From positions 358,024 to 422,023 of the forward strand of contig NZ_KB891208.1 in assembly GCF_000373365.1 (NCBI RefSeq): a stretch of 64,000 nt of DNA, given 5' to 3'. Position numbers and translations under genes: made by a program. This document shows, piece after piece, positions 50,192 to 58,942 of the stretch (position 1 is its first letter; each line of letters opens with the position of its first letter). Source of the DNA: Parafrankia discariae. Lineage in GTDB: Bacteria > Actinomycetota > Actinomycetes > Frankiales > Frankiaceae. Under the pieces are notes generated by a model, which saw only the letters and a list, made by a program, of their open reading frames with translations, made no database searches and had not been told where the DNA came from.

Positions 50192-50448
50192 TGCCGATGC
50201 GGGTGGCGATCGTCTCGCCCGAGCAGGAGGTGTGGTCCGGCGACGCCGACATGGTCGTCGCCCGGACCGTCGACGGCGACATCGGTGTCCTGCCGGGGCA
50301 CATCCCCATGCTGGCCGTGCTCGTGCGCGACCAGACCGTGCGGGTGAAGGTCGGCGGCCAGGAGATCTCGGCCGCCGTCGACGGGGGCTTCGTCTCCGTC
50401 ACCAAGGAGGGCGTCAGCATCCTCGCCGAAAGCGCGACGATCGCCTGA
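50191..50448 (+). CDS. atpC: ATP synthase F1 subunit epsilon
   Basis: The 85-residue protein contains only the N-terminal beta-sandwich (RVAIVSPEQEVWSGDADMVV, DIGVLPGHIPMLAVL, VDGGFVSVTKEGVSILAE). The helical C-terminal inhibitory domain of E. coli epsilon (~50 residues) is missing, so regulation by it is absent. ATG 50191 overlaps the atpD stop (TAATG). Confidence 0.94.
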
Positions 50449-50451
50449 CGC

Positions 50452-50483
50452 GGTTCGCCGGAACACCGGTTCGCCGGAACACC
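50452..50483. repeat. 16-bp direct tandem repeat after atpC
   Basis: GGTTCGCCGGAACACC occurs twice head to tail, immediately ahead of the operon terminator hairpin. Confidence 0.85.
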
Positions 50484-50484
50484 C

Positions 50485-50520
50485 CGGCTTCGGCGCTGAC
50501 ACCTGTCGGCGCCGAAGCCG
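50485..50520 (+). terminator. Terminator of the atp operon
   Basis: CGGCTTCGGCGC and GCGCCGAAGCCG form a perfect 12-bp stem with a 12-base loop, starting 37 bases after the atpC stop. It also faces the convergent adenosyltransferase gene and may serve both. Confidence 0.7.
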
Positions 50521-50565
50521 AGACGGCGCCGCCCCGGAGGCCGCCGGCCAGAGACTGCCGGCGGG

Positions 50566-51138
50566 TCAGCCGCCGGCGCCCGGCTTCCACAGGACGTCCC
50601 CGTCCGGGTTCGCCACCCGGGACAGGATGAACAACAGGTCGGACAGGCGGTTCAGGTAGCGGGCGGGCAACGGCCCCGTCGCCTCCGGCTCCGCCTCGAC
50701 CAGCGCCCAGCAGCCCCGCTCGGCCCGGCGTGCCACCGTGCGCGCCACGTGCAGCAGCGCCGCCCCCCGGGTGCCACCGGGCAGGATGAACGAGCTCAGC
50801 TTCGCCAGGTTCTCGTTGTAGTGGTCACAGGCCCGCTCAAGGCGGTCCACATAGCTTTCGGTGATCCGCAGCGGCGGGTACTTCGGCTCGGCGACCACCG
50901 GGGTGCACAGGTCGGCGCCCACGTCGAACAGGTCGTTCTGCACCTGGCCGAGCGTCTCGCGGACATCCGGGCCCAGCTCGCCCAGCGCCAGCGCCACCCC
51001 GATCGCCGCGTTCGTCTCGTCCACGTCGGCGTAGGCGGCCAGCCGCGGCGAGGTCTTCGCCACCCGTGACATGTCACCCAGCGCCGTCGTTCCGTCGTCG
51101 CCGGTACGGGTGTAGATCCGGGTCAGGTGCACCGCCAT
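50566..51138 (-). CDS. PduO-type cob(I)alamin adenosyltransferase
   Basis: The enzyme makes adenosylcobalamin from cob(I)alamin and ATP. Family marks are the N-terminal RIYTRTGDDGTTALGD, LAAYADVDETNAAIG, VQNDLFDVGADLCTP, LSSFILPGGTRGAALLHVAR, TVARRAERGCWAL and YLNRLSDLLFILSR. At 190 residues it is a single domain. ATG 51138 follows TACAGT by six bases, so it is probably leaderless. Its product is the cofactor needed by the ethylmalonyl-CoA mutase at 55115. The gene is divergent from murA. Confidence 0.94.
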   Translation of the reverse strand: MAVHLTRIYTRTGDDGTTALGDMSRVAKTSPRLAAYADVDETNAAIGVALALGELGPDVRETLGQVQNDLFDVGADLCTPVVAEPKYPPLRITESYVDRLERACDHYNENLAKLSSFILPGGTRGAALLHVARTVARRAERGCWALVEAEPEATGPLPARYLNRLSDLLFILSRVANPDGDVLWKPGAGG

Positions 51139-51144
51139 GGCGCC

Positions 51145-51150
51145 ACTGTA
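51145..51150 (-). promoter_or_regulatory. -10 element, leaderless-type, for the adenosyltransferase
   Basis: TACAGT on the minus strand ends exactly six bases before ATG 51138. No ribosome site lies between, so transcription probably starts at the start codon. Confidence 0.55.
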
Positions 51151-51547
51151 TGGGCGCCGCCCGGCAGACGCCCCGGAACACCTTTCAGATCACGGCATGC
51201 ACGAGCCCCACCTGGCGCGGATCCGCCCGTCCCGCGGACGGCGTCCCGTCGCGGCCTGGGTCAGAGTTCCGCTCTGGTACTCGGCTACTCGCCGTTTGCT
51301 TTCTCTCTCGCCGATTCGGGGGCGTTTTTGGCGGAATCTGGTCCGAGAGGGCGAGGAGGATGCCAAAGGGCGAGCAGGCTACCCCCGACTTTCAGGCAAT
51401 ATGTCCGATAGATGACGGTCTGGTGGTGCTGGGGCGGTCAGATCGGCGGATGGATGTCGGTGGTCTCCGGAGGTGTTCGTTGGTGTCCGGTTGTGGCCGG
51501 GGCGCGCTGTTTGCCGAGGCCGCGCTGAAGATCTTCAGCGGAGCACC

Positions 51548-51553
51548 TAGCAT
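51548..51553 (+). promoter_or_regulatory. -10 element for murA
   Basis: TAGCAT ends eight bases before GTG 51562. A leaderless or very short-leader murA message is likely. Confidence 0.45.
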
Positions 51554-51561
51554 CGGAGCCC

Positions 51562-52839
51562 GTGGAGTGCTTCGTCGTGACAGGCGGGACCAGGCTGGTC
51601 GGCGAGGTCGCCGTTCCGGGCGCGAAGAACTCGGTGCTGAAGCTGATGGCGGCGAGCCTGCTCGCGCCCGGCCGCACCACGTTGGACGCGGTACCCGACA
51701 TCCTTGACGTCTCGGTGATGGCCGACGTCCTGCGTGGCCTCGGGGCCGGGGCGGAGCGTGACCGGGCCGGGGGTCGGATCGTCATCGACATCCCCGAGGT
51801 GGTCGACGGCACCGCGGATGCCGAACTGGTCCGCCGGATCCGGGCGTCGGTGGCCATCCTGGGGCCGCTCGTCGCCCGCCGCGGTGAGGCCCGGGTGGCG
51901 CTGCCCGGCGGCGACGCGATCGGCTCGCGCGCGCTCGACATCCACATGAACGGTCTGACGAAGCTCGGTGCCGTGGTGGACGTCGAGGCCGGGGTGCTGG
52001 TGGCCCGCTGCTCCGGGCGGCTGCAGGGCGCGTCGATCTGGCTGGACTTCCCGAGCGTCGGGGCCACCGAGAACCTGCTGATGGCCGGGGTGCTCGCCAA
52101 GGGCACGACCGTGATCGACAACGCCGCTCAGGAGCCGGAGATCGCCGACCTGTGCGCGCTGCTCACGGCGATGGGCGCCCGGATCGACGGCGCGGGCACG
52201 GCCACGCTCCTCATCGAGGGGGTGGAGGGGCTGCGGCCGGTGCTGCACCGCACCGTCCCGGACCGGATCGTCGCGGGCACCTGGGCGATCGGCGCGCTGA
52301 TGACCGGTGGTGACGTGACCATCCGGCACGGCCGGGCCGAGCATCTCGGGATCGTGCTGGAGAAGCTCGCGGGCGCGGGGGCCGCCGTCGAGCTGCTCGA
52401 GGACGGCTTCCGGGTGAGCGCGAGCGGGCGGCCGCGCTCGATCGACGTCGTCACGCTGCCCTACCCGGGCTTCCCGACCGACCTCCTGCCGCAGGTGATC
52501 GCGCTGGAGGCGATCAGCGAGGGAATCTCGCTGATCACGGAGAACGTCTTCGACAGCAGGTTCGTGTTCTGCCGGGAGCTGCACGCGCTCGGCGCCGACC
52601 TGCGCACCGACGGCCATCACGTGGTCGTCCGGCCCACCCCGCGGCTGACCGGCGCCTCCGTGCTCGCCTCGGACGTCCGCGCCGGCGCGGCCCTGGTGCT
52701 GGCCGGCCTGGTGGCCGAGGGCACGACCGAGGTCCGCGACGTCCACCACATCGACCGCGGCTACGCCCACTTCGTGGAGAACCTCACCGCGCTCGGCGCG
52801 GAGATCCGCCGCGAGCCCTCCTCGGCGGCCGCGGCCTGA
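51562..52839 (+). CDS. murA: UDP-GlcNAc 1-carboxyvinyltransferase, Asp-for-Cys type
   Basis: MurA transfers enolpyruvate from PEP to UDP-GlcNAc, the first committed step of peptidoglycan synthesis. Visible are [20 protein letters not shown] with the catalytic Lys-Asn, the active-site loop [37 protein letters not shown], and [14 protein letters not shown]. The loop residue that is Cys115 in E. coli is Asp118 here. This exchange is known in mycobacterial MurA and confers fosfomycin insensitivity. At 425 residues it is full length. Confidence 0.96.
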   Translation: MECFVVTGGTRLVGEVAVPGAKNSVLKLMAASLLAPGRTTLDAVPDILDVSVMADVLRGLGAGAERDRAGGRIVIDIPEVVDGTADAELVRRIRASVAILGPLVARRGEARVALPGGDAIGSRALDIHMNGLTKLGAVVDVEAGVLVARCSGRLQGASIWLDFPSVGATENLLMAGVLAKGTTVIDNAAQEPEIADLCALLTAMGARIDGAGTATLLIEGVEGLRPVLHRTVPDRIVAGTWAIGALMTGGDVTIRHGRAEHLGIVLEKLAGAGAAVELLEDGFRVSASGRPRSIDVVTLPYPGFPTDLLPQVIALEAISEGISLITENVFDSRFVFCRELHALGADLRTDGHHVVVRPTPRLTGASVLASDVRAGAALVLAGLVAEGTTEVRDVHHIDRGYAHFVENLTALGAEIRREPSSAAAA

Positions 52840-52881
52840 GCCGTCCGCCGCGCCCGCGGAGGACGGCTCGTCGTGGGCGGG

Positions 52882-53313
52882 TCAGGTGTCGTCGGGGGGC
52901 TCGCGGCGGCGCCGGGAGAGGGCGCGCACGGCTCGCGGCAGGTCGGCGGTGAAGACGAGCACGTGCTGAAGCTCTCCGGCCAGGTACAGCAGGTCGCCGT
53001 GTGGGCTCAGCGGGGCGGGTACCGGCCGGGCGGGCGCCAGGGTGGCGCGTACGCCGCTGCCGGTTAGGGTCGCCCGTAGCCGCTCGGCCTGCTCGCTCGG
53101 CACGGTGGCGACGGCCACCAGCAGGCCGAAGTCGTCCCCGCGCCGGCCGCCACCCGGCTGGCCGGCATCACCGTCCGAGCCGCCGTCCGCGCCGGTGTCG
53201 TGGTCGGTCGGCGCGTCCGGCGTCGAGGTCAGCCGGCAGACGGCGACTAGCACGCCGACGGCGATCAGGACGAGGGTGGGTCCATAGAGGAAGCCGAGAG
53301 CGGTGGTCTCCAC
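52882..53313 (-). CDS. Membrane-anchored hypothetical with DUF2007-like domain
   Basis: The 143-residue product has one N-terminal membrane helix ([16 protein letters not shown]), an Asp/Gly-rich linker and a small soluble domain. The latter starts [20 protein letters not shown] and resembles the putative signal-transducing DUF2007 pattern. GTG 53313 is chosen for AAGGGG just upstream; the longer frame adds basic residues without support. It lies convergent with murA. No function is assigned. Confidence 0.6.
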   Translation of the reverse strand: METTALGFLYGPTLVLIAVGVLVAVCRLTSTPDAPTDHDTGADGGSDGDAGQPGGGRRGDDFGLLVAVATVPSEQAERLRATLTGSGVRATLAPARPVPAPLSPHGDLLYLAGELQHVLVFTADLPRAVRALSRRRREPPDDT

Positions 53314-53653
53314 GATCACCCCTTGGGTCCGTCCGGTCTGTCGCGGGGCGTCCATGGGCCCTAGGTGCCCAGGTCCAGGGCTCGTCTCCCGCCGGGCCCA
53401 TCGTCGCATCGACACCGGCGTCCGGACGGGTCTTTGGGCCTGAGCTGGGTCGTTACACCGGTCAAATGGAACATATGGGAGAGATTGGTGAGATCATCGT
53501 CGTGGGCGGGTTCCGAGTAGCCCCCCACTGCGACCGGCCGTCCGCGGGATCCGTCCCGCCGCGTGCGGCGAGCCGGGCGCGGGTGCAGGTGCCCAACGGC
53601 GGGCCCGACGCGACAGTCTCGGCCCGCCGGTGCATGGGGAATCGGAGGCCGCG

Positions 53654-54088
53654 ATGGGCGAGTCGTCGACGGTGCGGGCGGTGGAGCCGGACTGTCCCGG
53701 CCAGGGCACGGACCAGACCCTTCGACTGACGGGGACGGTGGACGTCCGGTCCGTCGGAGAGCTTCGGACCCTGCTGCACGGCGCGATCGACGCCGGGCGC
53801 GGGCCGCTGCGCGTCGACGTCGGCGGGCTGGAGCTGGGCGACCACGCGGGGGTCGGGGTGCTGCTCGGCGGCGCCCGCCGGGCCCGGGCCCTCGGTCGCA
53901 CGCTCGTCCTGGTCGACCCCTCCGCCGCCCTCGGACGTCTGCTCGCGGTCGATCGCCTCGGACGGCTGCTGCGGGTCCAGATCGCGCCCGACCGGCTCGT
54001 CGCCGCGGCCGGGACGGGCGGCGCCGGGGGCGCGGCGGCGCCCCGTGAGTTTCGTCACTGGCGACGACCGTGCGTGGACGCTGAGTGA
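53654..54088 (+). CDS. STAS-domain protein lacking the phosphorylatable Ser
   Basis: Anti-anti-sigma factors bind anti-sigma kinases when a conserved Ser is unphosphorylated. The 144-residue protein shows the STAS beginning RLTGTVDVRSVGELRTLL and the loop DVGGLELGDHAGVGVLLGG. In SpoIIAA-type proteins that loop reads D-S-S-G; here it is D63-H-A65-G, so the phosphoacceptor is Ala. A Gly/Ala-rich tail follows. ATG 53654 has GGAGG at 53644-53648. No anti-sigma kinase or sigma gene is adjacent. Confidence 0.82.
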   Translation: MGESSTVRAVEPDCPGQGTDQTLRLTGTVDVRSVGELRTLLHGAIDAGRGPLRVDVGGLELGDHAGVGVLLGGARRARALGRTLVLVDPSAALGRLLAVDRLGRLLRVQIAPDRLVAAAGTGGAGGAAAPREFRHWRRPCVDAE

Positions 54089-54183
54089 TCAGCAAGTCCC
54101 CGTTGGCGGGCGCCGAGCCGGCATAGGGCATGCTTTCCCGATAATCGGGCCGGGTCGTGGCATGGTGGAGGTAAGACACAGAC

Positions 54184-54819
54184 ATGCTGGACGTGGAGGT
54201 GCCCGCGGGGGTGGACCCAGCCGGTGGTCGGGCGGCCCGGCCGGGGGCCGCGGCCTGGACCCAGCAGCGGCGGCCGCTCCTCGTGGCCGCCTCCTTCGTG
54301 GTCGCCGTCCTGCTCGGGGTCGGCCTCGGGCTCGTCTGGGCCTCGGATGACCCCGCGGCGCCGGACGCCGTGGCCGTCGAGCAGCCCGACAACGAGATCG
54401 TCAGCCCGCCGCTGCCCGCCGTCCCCTGGGAGACCAGCCGGGTCGCCGGCCGGGCGCGGACCCTGACGCTCAAGGGAAACGAGCCCACGACCCTGCGCCA
54501 GCCGCTGATGTGGCTCGCCGCCTACGAGGTGCGCAAGAAGACCGGTGCCGCCACCCCGGTCGCGTCGGACGTCACGATTCCCAACGGGATGTTGTTCTAC
54601 GGCGCCGTCGAGGGCGTCGACAAGGAACACGACGAGTTCTGGGCGGTCGGGATGACCGAGATCCGTGGGGTCTCGGCGGCCGACGCCCCGGACCCGCACG
54701 TGTGGAAGCGGGTGGGCAACAGCCCGTGGAAGCTGGTCGGCCGCGGTCCCACGGCCTGCGATCTGATCCCCGTCGATCTGAAGAACATCTGGGGTCCGGG
54801 AGCCTGCTCCGCCACCTGA
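54184..54819 (+). CDS. Membrane-anchored hypothetical protein
   Basis: The 211 residues comprise a short cytosolic head, one membrane helix (LLVAASFVVAVLLGVGLGLV, ~33-52) and an extracytoplasmic domain of ~150 residues. The latter includes VASDVTIPNGMLFYGAVEGV, DEFWAVGMTEIRGVSA and WKLVGRGPTACDLIP with two Cys near the end, which might pair. I do not recognise the family. GGAGG lies about 12 bases before ATG 54184. It is co-directional with the STAS gene, 95 bases away. Confidence 0.7.
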   Translation: MLDVEVPAGVDPAGGRAARPGAAAWTQQRRPLLVAASFVVAVLLGVGLGLVWASDDPAAPDAVAVEQPDNEIVSPPLPAVPWETSRVAGRARTLTLKGNEPTTLRQPLMWLAAYEVRKKTGAATPVASDVTIPNGMLFYGAVEGVDKEHDEFWAVGMTEIRGVSAADAPDPHVWKRVGNSPWKLVGRGPTACDLIPVDLKNIWGPGACSAT

Positions 54820-55114
54820 GGCCGTTCCGAGGCCCCCCGCGAACCCTCCGGCGCCCGCCCCGTTGGGGTGACTCTCCGTAGGGAACCTCGGTCGGCCCGG
54901 GCCCTTCACACCGGGGGCGCCGGACCGGCCCCGGCGGCTACGCTGCTGCCGTCGCCGGATCTCGCGAGGACCGGCGACCATCGATCCCTGTCCCGGCTCG
55001 GCGTCGGAGGTGTCCGAGGTCCGTGCGCCCGACCCGTGCCCGCGGGTCCGCGCGCGGCGGGCGTTCGTCCGGCCGCCGGTTCCCGGGCGTCGCACGGAGC
55101 GCTAGGAGGCGGCG

Positions 55115-57115
55115 ATGACGGATCTGGCCAGGCCGGAACGTGACCGACCGTGGATCGTGCGGACCTACGCGGGGCATTCGAGTCCGGCGGAGAGCAATGC
55201 GTTGTACCGGCGGAATCTGGCGAAGGGTCAGACGGGTCTGTCGGTGGCTTTCGACCTGCCGACGCAGACCGGGTACGACCCGGATCATGTGCTGGCGCGT
55301 GGTGAGGTCGGCAAGGTGGGTGTGCCGGTCGCGCATCTGGGGGACATGCGGGCGTTGTTCGATCAGATCCCGTTGGACCGGATGAACACGTCGATGACCA
55401 TCAACGCGACGGCGATGTGGTTGCTGGCGCTGTATCAGGTGGTGGCTGAGGAGCAGGGGGTCGCGGCGGAGGCGCTGACCGGGACGACGCAGAACGACAT
55501 CATCAAGGAGTACCTGTCGCGGGGGACGTACGTGTTCCCGCCGGGCCCGTCGCTGCGGCTGATCACTGATGTCGTGGCGTACACGGTGACGGAGATCCCG
55601 CGCTGGAACCCGATCAACATCTGCAGCTATCACCTGCAGGAGGCGGGGGCGACGCCGGTGCAGGAGCTGGCGTACTCGCTGTGCACGGTGATCGCGGTGC
55701 TGGACGCGGTGGTGGCGTCGGGTCAGGTGCCGGTGGAGCGGATGGGCGAGGTGTGTGCCCGGATGTCGTTCTTCGTGAACGCGGGGGTGCGGTTCGTCGA
55801 GGAGATGTGCAAGATGCGGGCGTTCGTCGCCCTGTGGGACGAGCTGCTGCGGACCCGGTACGGGGTGAGCGATCCGCGTCATCGCCGGTTCCGTTACGGG
55901 GTGCAGGTGAACTCGCTCGGGCTGACCGAGGCGCAGCCGGAGAACAACGTCATCCGGATCGTGTTGGAGGCGCTCGGGGTGACGTTGTCGAAGGATGCCC
56001 GGTGCCGGGCGTTGCAGCTGCCGGCCTGGAACGAGGCGTTGGGGTTGCCTCGTCCGTGGGATCAGCAGTGGTCGTTGCGGATCCAGCAGATCCTGGCCTA
56101 TGAGACGGATCTGTTGGAGTACCCGGATCTGTTCGAGGGTTCGGTGGTGGTCGAGCGCCGGGTCGGGGAGCTGGTCGCGGCGGCGACGGAGGAGATCGAC
56201 CGGGTGCAGGCGATGGGTGGGGCGGTCGCCGCGGTGGAGAGCGGCTACATGAAGTCGCAGCTGGTGGCCTCGCAGGCGACGCGGCGGGCGCGGATCGAGT
56301 CCGGTGAGGACGTTGTCGTCGGGGTGAACCGGTTCACCGAGACCGAGCCGAATCCGTTGCTGGCGGATCTGGACGCGGCGGTGCAGACGGTGGACCCGGC
56401 GGGTGAGGAGGCGGCCCGGGCGCAGGTCGCGGCGTGGCGGGCCGCCCGAAACGCCTCGGTGGTGGATGAGGCGTTGTTGGGGTTGCGGGAGGCGGCGAAG
56501 ACGGATGCGAATCTGGTGCCGGCCACGTTGGCGTGTGCGCGGGCCGGGGTGACGACGGGGGAGTGGGCGGGGGTGCTGCGGGAGGTGTTCGGTGAGTACC
56601 GGGCGCCGACCGGGGTGTCCGGCGCGCCGTCGGCCGCGGCGGCGGGGGCCGGGCTGGGTGAGGTGCGTGACCTGGTGAACGCGACCGCGGGTGAGTTGGG
56701 GCGTCGGCCGCGGCTGCTGGTTGGTAAGCCGGGGTTGGACGGGCATTCCAACGGTGCCGAGCAGATCGCGGTCCGGGCCCGTGATGTGGGTTTCGAGGTG
56801 GTCTATCAGGGGATCCGGCTGACTCCGGCGCAGATCGTCGCGGCGGCGGTGGAGGAGGACGTTCACGTGGTCGGGTTGTCGGTGCTGTCCGGTTCGCACA
56901 TGAACCTGGTGCCGGAGGTGCTGGACGGGCTGCGGGCGGCCGGTCTCGGGGATGTTCCGGTCGTGGTCGGTGGGATCATTCCGCCCGCGGACGCGGAACG
57001 ACTGGCGACGCTGGGTGTCGCGGCGGTGTTCACACCGAAGGACTACGGGCTGACCGACATCATGCGTGGCATCGTGGACATCGTGCGCACCTCAAACGGT
57101 CTGGCGAGTGCCTGA
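55115..57115 (+). CDS. ecm: Ethylmalonyl-CoA mutase (MeaA-type, B12-dependent)
   Basis: Ecm converts (2R)-ethylmalonyl-CoA to methylsuccinyl-CoA in the ethylmalonyl-CoA pathway for acetate/C2 assimilation. The 666 residues contain a mutase barrel (RPWIVRTYAGHSSPAESN, GLSVAFDLPTQTGYDPDH, MNTSMTINATAMWLLALY, TGTTQNDIIKEYLSRGTYVF, ICSYHLQEAGATPVQELAY) and a C-terminal B12 domain with base-off ligand GLDGHSNGAEQIA (DxHxxG), VVGLSVLSGSHM and VVGGIIPPADAE. This architecture is MeaA/Ecm rather than the two-subunit methylmalonyl-CoA mutase. AGGAGG precedes the ATG. Codon third positions are G-rich, unlike the neighbours, as in ccr at 62666. Confidence 0.93.
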   Translation: MTDLARPERDRPWIVRTYAGHSSPAESNALYRRNLAKGQTGLSVAFDLPTQTGYDPDHVLARGEVGKVGVPVAHLGDMRALFDQIPLDRMNTSMTINATAMWLLALYQVVAEEQGVAAEALTGTTQNDIIKEYLSRGTYVFPPGPSLRLITDVVAYTVTEIPRWNPINICSYHLQEAGATPVQELAYSLCTVIAVLDAVVASGQVPVERMGEVCARMSFFVNAGVRFVEEMCKMRAFVALWDELLRTRYGVSDPRHRRFRYGVQVNSLGLTEAQPENNVIRIVLEALGVTLSKDARCRALQLPAWNEALGLPRPWDQQWSLRIQQILAYETDLLEYPDLFEGSVVVERRVGELVAAATEEIDRVQAMGGAVAAVESGYMKSQLVASQATRRARIESGEDVVVGVNRFTETEPNPLLADLDAAVQTVDPAGEEAARAQVAAWRAARNASVVDEALLGLREAAKTDANLVPATLACARAGVTTGEWAGVLREVFGEYRAPTGVSGAPSAAAAGAGLGEVRDLVNATAGELGRRPRLLVGKPGLDGHSNGAEQIAVRARDVGFEVVYQGIRLTPAQIVAAAVEEDVHVVGLSVLSGSHMNLVPEVLDGLRAAGLGDVPVVVGGIIPPADAERLATLGVAAVFTPKDYGLTDIMRGIVDIVRTSNGLASA

Positions 57116-57632
57116 ACCGGCCCCCGCCCCCCAGCCGCCGCCCCCGCCGCGACCGTCGCTGGCGGACGCGGTGGCGCTGGCGGCCCGGGCCCACACCGGT
57201 CAGCTCGACAAGGCGGGTGACGAGTACATCGGGCATCCGCTGCGGGTGATGGACACGGTGGGCCGCACGGCCCCCGCCGCCGGGGTGGACCGGGCCCTCG
57301 CGCAGATGGCCGCGATCCTGCACGACGTGGTCGAGGACAGCGACGTCACGCTCGACGACCTCACCGCCTCCGGGTACCCGGAGGCGGTGGTCGCGGCGGT
57401 GGACGCGCTCTCCCACCGCGCGGGCGAGCCGCAGGAGGCCTACCTGGCCCGGGTCGCCGTCGACCGGATCGCCGTCGTCGTCAAGCGGGCCGACATGGCC
57501 GACAACTCCGACCCCCGCCGCCTCGGGCGGCTCCCCGCCGAGGACGCCCAGCGGCTCACCACCCGCTACGCGGGCCGCCGCCGACTGCTCGACGACCTCG
57601 TCCTGCGGAACGCGGGCACCAGGTCCCGCTGA
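57108..57632 (+). CDS. HD-domain hydrolase, Mesh1/SpoT-hydrolase-like
   Basis: The 174-residue protein, after a Pro-rich head, matches the small HD hydrolase fold. It has ALAARAHTGQLDKAGDEYIGHPLRV, the metal motif ILHDVVEDSDVTLDDL (H72-D73...E76-D77) and VVKRADMADNSDPRR. This resembles stand-alone ppGpp hydrolases (small alarmone hydrolases), but the substrate is not proved. GTG 57108 overlaps the ecm stop by eight bases, suggesting co-translation. The synthetase domain of RelA is absent. Confidence 0.8.
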   Translation: MPEPAPAPQPPPPPRPSLADAVALAARAHTGQLDKAGDEYIGHPLRVMDTVGRTAPAAGVDRALAQMAAILHDVVEDSDVTLDDLTASGYPEAVVAAVDALSHRAGEPQEAYLARVAVDRIAVVVKRADMADNSDPRRLGRLPAEDAQRLTTRYAGRRRLLDDLVLRNAGTRSR

Positions 57633-57735
57633 GGTGAGCGGCGCCCGGCCCGACGGCGCCCGACGCGAGGGCGCCCGACGGGACCGGTGAGCCGGGCCGG
57701 CCGGCCCGGCGCGGGGGCCGGGTGACCGGGCACGG

Positions 57736-57741
57736 TACGGT
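57736..57741 (+). promoter_or_regulatory. -10 element, leaderless-type, for nucS
   Basis: TACGGT ends six bases before ATG 57748, with no ribosome site between. This is the same arrangement as at argS and the adenosyltransferase. Confidence 0.5.
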
Positions 57742-57747
57742 CGCGAC

Positions 57748-58410
57748 ATGCGGCTCGTTATCGCTCGGTGCAGCGTCGACTACATCGGCCGGCTCAAGGC
57801 GCACCTGCCCAGCGCCGTCCGGCTGCTCCTGGTGAAGGCCGACGGCTCGGTCTCCATCCACGCCGACGGACGTGCCTACAAGCCGCTGAACTGGATGAGC
57901 CCGCCCTGTGTCATCGCCGAGGAAGAGGGCGTCTGGCGGGTCACCAACAGGGCCGAGGAACAGCTCGTCATCTCGATCGAGCAGATCCTGCACGACTCCT
58001 CGCACGAGCTCGGTGTCGACCCCGGCCTGCGCAAGGACGGCGTGGAGGCGCACCTGCAGGTGCTGCTGGCCGACCGGCCGGACGCCGTCCGCGAGGGCCT
58101 GACGCTGGTCCGCCGGGAGTACGAGACCGGTATCGGCCCGGTCGACCTGCTCTGCCGCGACGCCGACGGCTCCACCGTGGCCGTGGAGATCAAACGCAAG
58201 GGTGAGATCGACGGGGTGGAGCAGCTCACCCGTTATCTCTCCCGTCTGGATGACGATCCGGCGCTTCCGCACCCGGTGCGAGGCATCCTGTGCGCCCAGT
58301 CGATCACGCCGCAGGCCCGCCTGCTGGCCGCCGACCGCGGCATCGCCTGCTCGGTGGTCGACTACGACGCCCTACGCGGCCTCGAACCCTCCATCCCCAC
58401 CCTCTTCTGA
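57748..58410 (+). CDS. nucS: Mismatch-specific endonuclease NucS/EndoMS
   Basis: NucS cuts both strands at mismatches and replaces MutS/MutL repair in many actinobacteria and archaea. The 220 residues show the N-terminal DNA-binding domain ([46 protein letters not shown]), and the nuclease core [13 protein letters not shown] with [20 protein letters not shown] (Asp, Glu-x-Lys). Further marks are [18 protein letters not shown] and a final IPTLF, which could be a sliding-clamp binding tail. Position near atp/murA matches mycobacteria. Confidence 0.96.
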   Translation: MRLVIARCSVDYIGRLKAHLPSAVRLLLVKADGSVSIHADGRAYKPLNWMSPPCVIAEEEGVWRVTNRAEEQLVISIEQILHDSSHELGVDPGLRKDGVEAHLQVLLADRPDAVREGLTLVRREYETGIGPVDLLCRDADGSTVAVEIKRKGEIDGVEQLTRYLSRLDDDPALPHPVRGILCAQSITPQARLLAADRGIACSVVDYDALRGLEPSIPTLF

Positions 58411-58942
58411 CCCGCCTCACCCCACCCTCGGGGCCGGGTTCCACCCGGTTCCGGCGATGTGTGGCGACTCAGGGCGTCCATGGACTCGCTGGCCCGCCAC
58501 ACATCGCCGGATCTCGGTTCTGCCTGGGCCGGGCGGGGTCGGGCGGCGATACGGGGCGGGGCTCCGGACCCGGCCCGGCCCGGAGATCCGTGATCCGTAC
58601 CGGGGCTCCGGACCTGTCCCGGGGTGGAGGTCTGTTCGTTCCTGGGTGGAATTCCGCTGTCCGTTGGCCTGTGTGGGCTGTTGGTCGCTCCTGCGGTCGC
58701 GGGGCGTGCGCCGGCGCGCGTAGCATCTTGCCCCCGCACTCTGCGTGGCAGGTTTCATCACGATCACAAGCTCATGAGTCGAGAATCTGGGAGGATTCGG
58801 ACACCCGCGGGGCGGGCGCCCCACTGCCGATGCCGGCTCCGACGCCACACCGGCGCCGGACGCCGCGCACCGCCGGCGAGCACCCGGCGGTGACAGGCGG
58901 CCAGACCACGGGAAAGACCACCCGGAGGAAGGAGCGCTGGGC
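58411..58942. other. 532-base intergenic region with a large inverted repeat
   Basis: It lies between nucS and the hydroxyacyl-CoA dehydrogenase, both on the plus strand. It contains the 17-bp inverted repeat with a nested palindrome and a 13-bp direct repeat (GGGGCTCCGGACC at 58558-58570 and 58602-58614). AAGGAG (about 58927) is the ribosome site of the next gene. Open frames are present on both strands but have no family features. Confidence 0.6.
58450..58511. repeat. 17-bp inverted repeat enclosing a 10-bp palindrome
   Basis: TCCGGCGATGTGTGGCG (58450-58466) and CGCCACACATCGCCGGA (58495-58511) are exact reverse complements, 28 bases apart. GTCCATGGAC (58476-58485) at the centre is itself a perfect palindrome. 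It starts 40 bases after the nucS stop, with no T-tract. It could be a terminator, a protein-binding dyad or a small mobile repeat. Confidence 0.85.

Larger units (their letters stand above)
51139..51561. other. Divergent region between adenosyltransferase and murA
   Basis: The 423-base gap carries the adenosyltransferase -10 (51145-51150, minus) and the murA -10 (51548-51553). A plus-strand frame from ATG 51360 is preceded by AGGAGG, but the spacing is too short and the product unrecognisable. The middle (51290-51420) is AT-richer. Confidence 0.4.

Noticed and set aside
51360..51561. Upstream ORF before murA with AGGAGG
   Set aside because: The purine run abuts the ATG with no spacer, and the frame runs into murA out of phase without a recognisable product.
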